Source: Coturnix japonica
Lineage: Eukaryota; Chordata; Aves; Galliformes; Phasianidae
NCBI RefSeq assembly: GCF_001577835.2
Contig: NC_029518.1
Location: 69,657,378 to 69,721,377, forward strand
Length of the DNA stretch: 64,000 nt
Direction of reading: 5' to 3'
Below the pieces are notes generated by a model, which was given only the letters and a program-made list of their open reading frames with translations, was not told the origin of the DNA and ran no database searches. Made by a program: the position numbers and the translations under genes. Positions 56,501-64,000 of this stretch are shown here, piece after piece (positions within the stretch are counted from its first letter, which is position 1; the number at the start of each line of letters is the position of its first letter).

Positions 56501-59500
56501 AATATCTATCAGCATCAAATAAATCAGTGATAGGTACACTGTTTTTGTCAGCAACAACTGAGCACCCGCTCTCTCTTTTTTTGACCTCTTTAGCGTGTGG
56601 ATCCTTACAGACATACAGTCATCAGAAAATTGAGCTGTGCAGTCAGGAAAAGCCAGTACTTAATGACAGGGCACTCAAAGAACAATCTTCCCAGCATTTT
56701 ATGAAATTGGCACTTCTGGCTCGTATTTAAGTGGAATCTATTCAACAGTCCATTCCTAAAACTGGAAGAGCAAAAGTCCAGTAAAATAGAGTTTATACTT
56801 GCTTGACTAAAATCAGAACAAATCAAATGTGTTATCCAGTCAGTTATAATTGTCTCTCACCCCATGTACGACATTTGATCAGTTTGAAAACAAAGAATTG
56901 AAAAAGTATCAGATTCTGTGATGAAACAGACAACTAATTATGTTTCCTGCAACAGATGCAAAGAGGGAAAATGACCTTCAGGAATCAACAGCAGAGATAT
57001 TCAAGATGCTAACTGACCCAAATTCCAGCAGCTGCTCATTTGGCATTTTGGCTCATTTGGTTCAGAATCTGAATGGGCTGAAATTTCTTTGGTTCCATCA
57101 TAAGTGAGGCTAACAAGGTTGCAAATTAGGTAAAATTAAGATGATGAAATAAATGAAAGAAAAAAAAAAACAACGGGAAAAGAGGATGGTAAAAACATTT
57201 CAGTCTCAACTGTTGCAGTTGCTTGAATGCATGCAAAGAAAAACAACAAAACCGGTGAAGGGACTGAAAAACAAGAGTTCTAAGGAGTGGCTGGGGGAAC
57301 TGGGCCTGTTTCATTTGCAGGAGGTCGGAGGGGAAACATCTTTGCTCTCTAGAACTGAGGCTGCAGCGAGGAGGGTATCTCTTTTCTCAGGCACCAAGTG
57401 ATAGGATGTGAGGAAACAGCCTCAAGTTGCGCCAGAGAAGGTTTAGATTGGATAATTTCCTCATGGAAGGGGTGGTCAAGCATTGGAACAGGCTGCTCAG
57501 GACAGTGGTGGATTCCCCATCCCTGGGTGGATTTAAGAGAAGTGGAACTAAAGATCAGGGTTCAGTAATGGGACTCAGCACATCAGCTTGGTGGTTGGAT
57601 TTGATGATCTTGGAAGGTCTTTTCCAAGTTATATTATTCTAGGATCTCCAACAGATATGTACTTGTACTAACTGTTAGGTAAAGTCTGCATTGATCAAAT
57701 TTGGCAGATTACAGCATTCCAGCGTGACAAGCTGACTACATTAACAGCTGAGATCTCTCCTGTAACAGCAAAGAACAAATCCTGGAAGCAAAGTCTGCAA
57801 ATACTCTGGATATTGTAATACTGAAATTAATGTGGAATGTTTTGTACATTGTCCTCATTATCTGAATGGGGGGTTAAACACTGCTTTTGAATACAGGGAA
57901 GCCACACAAACACCAAGCACACAGGGTTTCTTTATGCTTACTTTTTAAAATTTAAATCTGTTTTTCATTGAATAGAGCTCTAAGTCAAGAAACATCAGTA
58001 ACTTCAGAATTCTCCTCCTCCCAAATGCTGTGTACAGTGGTGATGCTTTGCAGAAGGGGTAACACTCGCTTTTGATGACATTTTATCATGACATGTAATC
58101 TTGTGCAATTTAGGGAAGCAGAATTTTCCACCATCAAGGGAAGTAATAATTCTAACAGGAGTCACTCAAAAGGGCAGTCAGTCCTTGGAAGAAGCATTCT
58201 TGAATATAAAACATTCAGAGCTAAAAGGAACCCTGGAGTGTCAGTCGACTTGTTAGGAAAACACTGATAAGATGAATTCTCATCTCAACAAGATTCACAA
58301 GTGAATTCTGAAGGAACTCAAATACAAGGCAACCAAACACTAATTCTACCTCTCTCTTAGTAGCATCTTACTGCTGCTAAAAGATGGTTGATACGGAGCT
58401 AGTATAAGAGTATTCTGGAAGACTCTAAAACCACATACCAATCTAATATGTATATCATAAATAATAAATTATTATAAGTGACAAAATGCAAATTTTGTGT
58501 AAGAGTAAGGATGGTTCTGTAAAAAACATTGTATTATATATTCCTTGCACTTATCCAGAGGGAGTTATGAGAATGTGGGTAAGAGAGATCCAGTTAATTT
58601 TCGAAATGTATTAAAGGAAGTCTCTAAAAGCCTGTAAAGACAGTAAGCAATCTTGGTATTAGAAACCAGATACTTACATGGATAAATTAGAAGTTGAATG
58701 AAGAGAAAGAAGAAAGACTGAATTCACTGAGGACCCCTACTAGCACTTATATAAATATTTGGAAAATGGAGTAGCACACAAAGTGACAAAATATGCTGAT
58801 ATATTAAAATAAGTCAACTGCAGAAGACTGAAGAGGACTGCACTCTAGTAGGTGACATAACAACTAAAACGTAAATGCTGATTAAAAAACCCCAAGTGAT
58901 TTTTAAGTGAAAAAGGCCCACAATCATAACTTTATATGCAGGAAGGTAGATTGTGTCCTAGCCTAAATCTGTCAAACACAAACTACTACTCAGTAAACAA
59001 AGTGGGACTGAAACAGCTTTAAGAAAATGCTGCTTCAGTGTTCAGTCAAAAAGAAAGTCTAATATTAGGAAATCATATGGACACTGAATGAAGTGGGAAT
59101 TCAGTACATGTACATCTTGACTACTGAATAAACCTCAGCCTTTTGTATCAGAAATGGCCAATGAAGTTGGAAGACAGCATGGAAGACTAAGAACACCGCA
59201 GTAGAGAGACAAGCAGTGTAACAAACCACATCTTACTGAAAAGACACACTTATTAGAAGATGCAGGTAATAGTTAACTTTTTTGTAAGTAGAGAATATTA
59301 CACAATGAGCAGGTGTCATGCTAAATGTCGGAGAAGCTACTTTACTCAAGAACTGCAATTCTGCCACAGATGCTTAGATGTGATGGTTCATACAGATTCT
59401 AAAACCAATTAGGCGGCCTCAAAGAATAAAATCAGTCAAGACTTATTAACACAGAGACAGCAATTCTGAATTGCAAATCAATGGCACCTGCAACAAGAAA

Positions 59501-62500
59501 TCAAGAAAATAACGCTGCACACCTATGTTGTTTGTGCACTGCTCCCTACGCAACTGCTGTTAGCCAATCTCCAAACTCTGGTCTAAATTAATATTCAGTA
59601 ATGTGTCACTTTGCATTTCACAGCTGAAGAAATGCCATACTCATTTTAAATGTAATTCTATTTTTTATGTCAAACGGTTTTTGTATAGCAAAACTGAACT
59701 TACCTAATTTGAAATATGTCATCTCCCCTCACACAGTTTATAGAGATCTCTAGCTATGATCACACTTTATGCAAGCTACTAACACTACGTTACTGATACA
59801 TTCTTATGAACATACTGTTTTATTAACTCCAATAATGCTGCAAATATTTCATTTAAACAGTTTATACATGAATCACAACCTATACTGAACAAAAATCTTA
59901 TTTATAAAAATAACATCCAATGCATTAAAATACATTTTTTCCCCAATTATTGTTTTAAATTTTACCTTTCTCGGGATCCAGCTGCTCCTGGGAAAGAATA
60001 CCACACAATACTGGGTTCTTCCACACTCCCTTCTCTTGAGTAAGTGTAGTTAAAATATGCAGTTCCCGGCTGCCATTTTCCATCAAGTTTTTATGTGCCA
60101 CCTGAAGAATGTATTTTATGACAAAACATGTTATTAAAGAGAAAAAACAGAAACATTTTATCTTTTATATCTTATGTAAAAACAAAAATGTGCTTCCCTC
60201 TTGAAAACTGAGGATGAGAAAAGTCTCTTGTACACGTACTGGTGTGGCATCAGCTGTAAGACCTGATGGTTCTACTCAAATATGATGAAGGTAGACTGAA
60301 TTCCTAAAATTAACTGTAATATCTTCTTCTACACTTCTGTAACAGGATTGGATCTGGAAGCAGAGTTCCATTTGGGAGCAAAGAAATTGACTGAAAAACT
60401 CTGAGAATTGCATAGCAATGCACAATTAATGCTTGTCCTGAAAGAGGAAATTGCTCATTTCAATCTCTTCACATTTATTTTACTTTCCCACCTGCTCTGA
60501 AGGCGATGGAGCCTGCCAGCATAAACATGTCTCTTAGGAGTTAATCTGCATTAGACAGATGCTAGTAAAAAATCACTCTGAAAATCACCTTTTACTATTT
60601 AGGCTGAAAATTATCAAGTAACTGTATCCTGTCTTTTTCTCTGTTATTATTTCACTCTCTCTACCCCACTCCAAATTCTAATAAATTACAGAATATCCCA
60701 AGTTGGAAGGGACCAATGAGAATCACTGAGTAAAACTCTTGGCTCCATGCAGGACCACCCCAAAATTCAAACCCTGTGTCTAAGAGCATTGTCCAAACGC
60801 TCCCTGAAGTCTCGCAGCTTGGAGCTATGGCCAATGCTTTGGGGAGTCTGCTCCATGACTGACTACTCTCTTGGTGAAGGACCTTAATTCCCACCCAACC
60901 CTCCCCTGACTAAGCTCTGTGCTGTTCTCTCAGGTCCTGTCACTGTCACCAGAGAGCAGAAATCAGGACCTGCCCTTCCATTTTCTCCTGTGACAGAAAT
61001 GTTGGCCACCACAAGGTCGCCCTCTAGTCCTTCACAATTTTTATTGCCCTGCTTTGGACACATTCTTCTATTTTTACATGGTTTTTATATTATGGAGAGC
61101 AGAACCACCCACAGTACTCAAAATGAGGCTGCACCAGATTTGAGTACAGTGGGACAACAACTTCTTTTAGTTATACTGTGCCTGATGTGCCCTTTTGGCT
61201 GCGGAGGCACACTACTGATGCACTTTGAGCTTAACACCAACCAAATCATTCCACTGCAGGGTTGCTCTACAGCCGTTTGCACTCCAATCCATAAAGTACA
61301 TCTAGGATGATACCGTCCCAGGTGCAGAATTTGGTATCTGCTCTTGTTAAATGTTATATGATTGGTTATTGCTCAAGATCTCCCTTTAAGTCCTCTATAA
61401 CCTCAGAGCAGTTAATGGCTCTTCCTATGTAGTTTAGAATCATCTGCAAACTTAGTGAGTGGGCACTAAAACCCAGTGTGCAGTTCACTGATAAAAATAC
61501 TGAAGAGAACTGGCCGTACAATTGGGAACGCCACTAGTGACTGGCAACAAGTCTTCATGAACACTACATAATATCCTTACATTTCTAACACATTTTTAAA
61601 AGCTAGCAAGTCTTCATCGCTCAAACTCACCTGCACAAAAGCCTGAAATTCTTCCCATTTACTTTCAGGTAAATCAAGGGGCAGACATAGCAGAAGTTCA
61701 ATACAGCTTCTGGAAGGCAAATATGAATATTATTCGATTTTTTTTTTTTTTGCTTTTAAAATGCATAATAAACAGTTTTAAATTCTAGTATCCAAATACC
61801 CATTTGCTTAAAAAGCCAAAGTTGCAGTACACTTTATTTTGTTTGAACAGATAAAGAGAAGGTGGTCCTGGATACTTTTGCATAATTTACAAAAGCAGTT
61901 TCTCTGAAAAGCAGTAATTCCAACAAAAAAAACCCAAAAACAAAAGGGTTTTTCACTGAAGTCCAACACGGTAAGCAACTTGTTAACAACTGTGTAAACT
62001 GATGCATTTTCACACTGCGTGTGGATCAACACTAACAATGTACTTCAAGTTAGGGACACTGCCTTGTCCTAGACTGGAGGAGTCCTAAAGACTGCTACAT
62101 CTCCAATAACCAAAGACATTCTTTCTCACACACAGCATTCACCATGAGGAAGGAAAATGTTTCTCAACTGCACTGGGGCTGGCTAGAATGGAGTTAATAT
62201 TCTTCATGTCATCATGTACAGTGCTTTGACCAAAACAATGATTTTAACAGCCATTTGAGCTTCTGTTCCATGCCGTTCATACAGCATCAAGGCCCACGCT
62301 TTCTCACTCTGCCCCTCAGTGAATAGACTGTGGGATGCGCGAGAGACTGGGAGAGGACACATGCGGGAAGATGACTTCAACCAACCAAAGAAATGTTCCA
62401 TGCAATGCAACATCCAGCTCAGCAATAAAAAGGGGTAAAAGGGAATTTACAAAGGTTACCCGTCTCACACAGAGGAACTGGCTGAGCATCAGTCTACCTG

Positions 62501-62952
62501 TGAGAAGCGTTATGTGACTGCCTTTGAATCGCTTGTTTTGTTCAGTTTTCTTCTTCCACTTCACTCTTACTTACTAAATAATTATTATCTTGACAACATA
62601 AGTTGGCTACTTTTATTATTATTCTTTTCTTGTGCTCCTAACAAACAGCTGCCTGCTGCTTAGCAACCTACCAGGATTAACCCACACCACCAACCTATTC
62701 AGAATCTTTATAATAGTAAACTGAACTGAGAAAGCATTTAGACAGTGAAAAGTTAATACTATACAGTTTGGGTTTAGGAAACAAAAACCATACTCACAGT
62801 GCTAAACGTTCGAGCACAAAGGCTACATTTTCACACTCAGAGGTAAGATAAGGTCGTGCTTTAACATAACTTCGGATAGCCACTGTGTACACCTCCAGCA
62901 AGGGCAGAGGATCTTCTGATGTTTTCCACTTCTCAGCATACTCCAGCAAGGT
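37385..62952 (-). CDS. ZNF292: ZNF292, zinc finger protein 292 (coding exons 2-8; exon 1 outside window)
   Basis: Large nuclear C2H2 zinc-finger protein, related to RLF and ZNF654; the rat form was described as an activator of the growth-hormone promoter. Exons on minus: 62798-62952, 61631-61709, 59966-60101, 50421-50623, 47509-47645, 46170-46311, 37385-44548. They join in frame to 2671 residues; human has about 2723, so exon 1 should add some 50-60 outside the right edge. The N-terminal ~430 residues are a helical, finger-free conserved domain ([60 protein letters not shown]). Sixteen fingers follow, all in the last exon. Basic stretches [15 protein letters not shown] and SSKRKRKA suit nuclear import. 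The C-terminus ([10 protein letters not shown]...KGIQN) differs from the mammalian one as I remember it. No breaks seen. Confidence 0.97.
46170..46311 (-). CDS. ZNF292: ZNF292 coding exon 7
   Basis: 142 nt encoding [40 protein letters not shown] and IKVINSE. The acceptor is TGTAG and the donor GTAAGG; it ends in phase 0. Confidence 0.95.
47509..47645 (-). CDS. ZNF292: ZNF292 coding exon 6
   Basis: 137 nt encoding [20 protein letters not shown] then [20 protein letters not shown] and EMYCAW. The acceptor is CACAG, the donor GTGAGT, and it ends in phase 2. Confidence 0.94.
50421..50623 (-). CDS. ZNF292: ZNF292 coding exon 5
   Basis: 203 nt encoding [40 protein letters not shown] and [20 protein letters not shown], ending KLMEE. 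The donor is GTAAGT. The 9.3-kb intron before it is the longest fully inside the window. Confidence 0.95.
53971..54300 (+). repeat. Ancient interspersed repeat with a foldback at its left end
   Basis: Positions 53971-54067 form an imperfect palindrome. GTGAATGTACATGTGGACTA (53971-53990) pairs with TAGTCCACATGTGCGTTCAC (54048-54067) at 18 of 20 positions around a centre GTTACTAGTAAGTAAC. Following DNA (GATGGCATAATGTCTGGTGA, GGTGGCTGCTCTGCATATAC) resembles a repeat I associate with turtle and crocodile genomes. Family and right end are not determined. Confidence 0.5.
57270..57645 (+). mobile_element. CR1 3'-end fragment, diverged
   Basis: About 375 bp of plus-oriented CR1: GGAGTGGCTGGGGGAACTGG, then codons for [40 protein letters not shown] and AGGTCTTTTCCAAG. 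Antisense to ZNF292. Diverged and without intact reading frame. Confidence 0.92.
59966..60101 (-). CDS. ZNF292: ZNF292 coding exon 4
   Basis: 136 nt encoding [40 protein letters not shown] and LDPEK. The acceptor is TTCAG, the donor GTAAAA, and it ends in phase 1. Confidence 0.94.
60102..61630. other. ZNF292 intron 3, mostly old CR1
   Basis: The intron between exons 4 and 3; more than half is a diverged CR1 (60685-61555). The rest looks unique. Confidence 0.8.
60685..61555 (-). mobile_element. CR1 LINE fragment, old and 5'-truncated
   Basis: Minus-oriented. On plus it begins CCCAAGTTGGAAGGGACCAA, continues with GACCACCCCAAAATTCAAAC and CCAGATTTGAGTACAGTGGG, and ends with AAATACTGAAGAGAACTGGC. 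The order matches 3' UTR then the end of ORF2. No long frame remains, so it is much older than the copy at 5.1 kb. Same orientation as ZNF292. Confidence 0.9.
61631..61709 (-). CDS. ZNF292: ZNF292 coding exon 3
   Basis: 79 nt encoding [20 protein letters not shown] then FQAFVQ. The acceptor is TCCAG and the donor GTGAGT. Found by similarity and frame; too short to notice as an open frame. Confidence 0.93.
61710..62797. other. ZNF292 intron 2
   Basis: About 1.1 kb between exons 3 and 2. It has a T-run (61739-61751) next to the exon 3 acceptor and no repeat or gene I can recognise. Confidence 0.7.
62798..62952 (-). CDS. ZNF292: ZNF292 coding exon 2
   Basis: 155 nt encoding [40 protein letters not shown] and [12 protein letters not shown]. 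The acceptor is AACAG, the donor GTGAGT, and it ends in phase 2. The intron before it runs off the window, as expected from the long first intron of the gene. Confidence 0.95.
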
Positions 62953-63060
62953 CTGTTTAGGGAGAGGAAGAAACACATACATTTAGGAACAAATACAAGC
63001 TTTTAATTTTGTACTCCTCACTAACAAGACTTTCCTTATCATTATATTTATTGCTTCGTG

Positions 63061-63205
63061 TAGGTTGCTCCAAAAGTAGTGCCTCCTACCTATTTGCATG
63101 GAAACAACAACAGATACAAATGGCACAATAACACCAATTGATAAAACAAATTTTCAGCTGCAAAACACTATTTCGCAATGCAGTCATCACCATTAGCTAC
63201 GCTTT
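63061..63205. mobile_element. Mariner-type DNA transposon fragment (one end)
   Basis: TAGGTTGCTCCAAAAGTAGT, GCCTCC and ATTTGCATGGAAACAACAAC look like the terminal ~145 bp of the chicken mariner-like family (Galluhop type), with the TA target dinucleotide at its edge (63061-63062). Only one end is present and no transposase reading frame remains. Confidence 0.7.
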
Positions 63206-63500
63206 TTTTTTTTAGATGCATATCTGTACAGTTTAACTACTAAAGCAAGTAAATCAAAGCATTAGCTTCATTTTAAATTCAATGCTTTCAGGAACAGTTT
63301 TACTTTTCCTCTCTTCTGCCATCTTGTCAAATTAAGCATTTTGAAGACTACAAATATACACCCAAAGCTCATTATTTAAAAATCCATTCTCCTACTTGCC
63401 ACATGAATAGAAAAAAAAAATGATTTAGAAATAAAACTAAGTAGAATGAACTAATTAGAACAGGACTAATTAGAACATGCAACTCTGCAGGGATGAGAAA

Positions 63501-63527
63501 ACCACCACCACCACCACCACCACCACA
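63501..63527 (+). repeat. (ACC)n microsatellite
   Basis: About nine ACC units in ZNF292 intron 1. Confidence 0.95.
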
Positions 63528-63792
63528 AGTAGAGAAGGCTTCCATTCCTGTTAGGGAGATCAGGGGGACTCAGACACACAATTAAGTTGGAAAAAATGAG
63601 TATGGTTCTCACATCTGCATGCAAAACTTCCCCCTTGGATCTCTGCTCCCAGCCTTAGGGCAGCATAACTGGTTGGCAGACAATTTCTGCACTACTGCAG
63701 GCTGCTGTCTGATGCATTAAGATGATGGGCACTGCTCTTTACTTTCAGGGGGATGTAACAGGTAGAAATCTCACAGTAACAAACAGCAATTT

Positions 63793-64000
63793 AGAATCAC
63801 AGAATCACAGAATGACCCGGGTTGGAAGGGACCTCAAGGATCATGTAGTTCCAACCCCCCTGCCTGGCAGGGCCACCAAACACACACATTTACTAGATCA
63901 GGTTACCCAGGGCCCCGTCCAACCTGGTCTTGAACACCTGCAAGGACGGGGCATCCACAACCTCCCTGGGCAGCCTGTTCCAAGATCTCACCACTCTCCT
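63793..64000 (-). mobile_element. CR1 3'-end, continuing past the window
   Basis: Begins with the reverse-complement tail AGAATCACAGAATCACAGAA, then GGGTTGGAAGGGACCTCAAG, CCAACCCCCCTGCCTGGCAG and GGTCTTGAACACCTGCAAGG. A clean, probably young copy. The 5' end is outside. Confidence 0.95.

Larger units (their letters stand above)
44549..59965. other. ZNF292 introns between exons 4 and 8
   Basis: Introns 44549-46169, 46312-47508, 47646-50420 and 50624-59965. The first three look like unique AT-rich DNA. The 9.3-kb one contains an ancient repeat with a foldback at 53.97-54.3 kb and a CR1 at 57.27-57.65 kb. No nested gene, tRNA or snoRNA was recognised, though a small snoRNA could be missed by eye. 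Confidence 0.7.
62953..64000. other. ZNF292 intron 1 (partial)
   Basis: The 3' part of the first intron, running off the window. Contains a mariner end, an ACC microsatellite and a CR1 end. Confidence 0.75.

Noticed and set aside
61012-61030. CTCF-like CGCCCTCTAGTCC in an old CR1
   Set aside because: Lacks the GTGG part of the core; too weak to list.

Overview
This is a window of vertebrate nuclear DNA, almost certainly from a bird and most likely chicken or another galliform. The repeats are overwhelmingly CR1 LINE pieces, with tails of the form ATTCTATGATTCTATGA. There is also one end of a mariner-type element like those known from chicken. Genes are split by short to moderate introns, and their translated exons match vertebrate proteins whose human counterparts lie side by side on 6q14-q15. 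No bacterial, viral or plasmid features and no CRISPR-like arrays are present.

Four protein-coding genes were found, all on the minus strand, so transcription runs from right to left. From the right: (1) ZNF292, coding exons 2-8 (62952 down to 37385); exon 1 lies beyond the right edge. Its last exon is 7.16 kb long and carries all 16 zinc fingers. (2) SMIM8, two coding exons (25985-24773), a 92-residue single-pass membrane protein. (3) The C6orf163 homologue, five coding exons (22194-15523), a 346-residue uncharacterised coiled-coil protein. (4) CFAP206, the first ten coding exons (9701-398), a motile-cilium radial-spoke protein whose last ~125 residues lie beyond the left edge. Exon boundaries were set by hand from reading frame, GT/AG sites and remembered vertebrate protein sequences. 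Every junction keeps the frame.

The order ZNF292 - SMIM8 - C6orf163 - CFAP206 matches human except that the connexin gene GJB7, which lies between ZNF292 and SMIM8 in human, is not visible here. The genes share no obvious pathway. CFAP206 is ciliary and has a candidate RFX X-box in its CpG-rich promoter. ZNF292 is a nuclear DNA-binding regulator. SMIM8 and C6orf163 have no established role known to me.

Layout: 1-9701 CFAP206 with a 480-bp polypurine tract and a 0.98-kb CR1 in its introns; 9.7-10.05 kb CpG-rich promoter; 10-15.5 kb intergenic; 15.5-22.2 kb C6orf163; 22.2-24.7 kb intergenic; 24.7-26.0 kb SMIM8; 26.2-26.46 kb CpG-rich promoter with two CTCF-like motifs; 26.5-36.4 kb intergenic without a recognisable gene; 36.45-64 kb ZNF292.

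No wholly new system was found. The best leads are a tandem GTNNGT donor in CFAP206, a tRNA-like/CR1-tailed SINE candidate at 9.24 kb, a 97-nt foldback inside an ancient repeat at 54 kb, same-facing CTCF-like motifs at two promoters, and a dense set of SUMO-type motifs in ZNF292.
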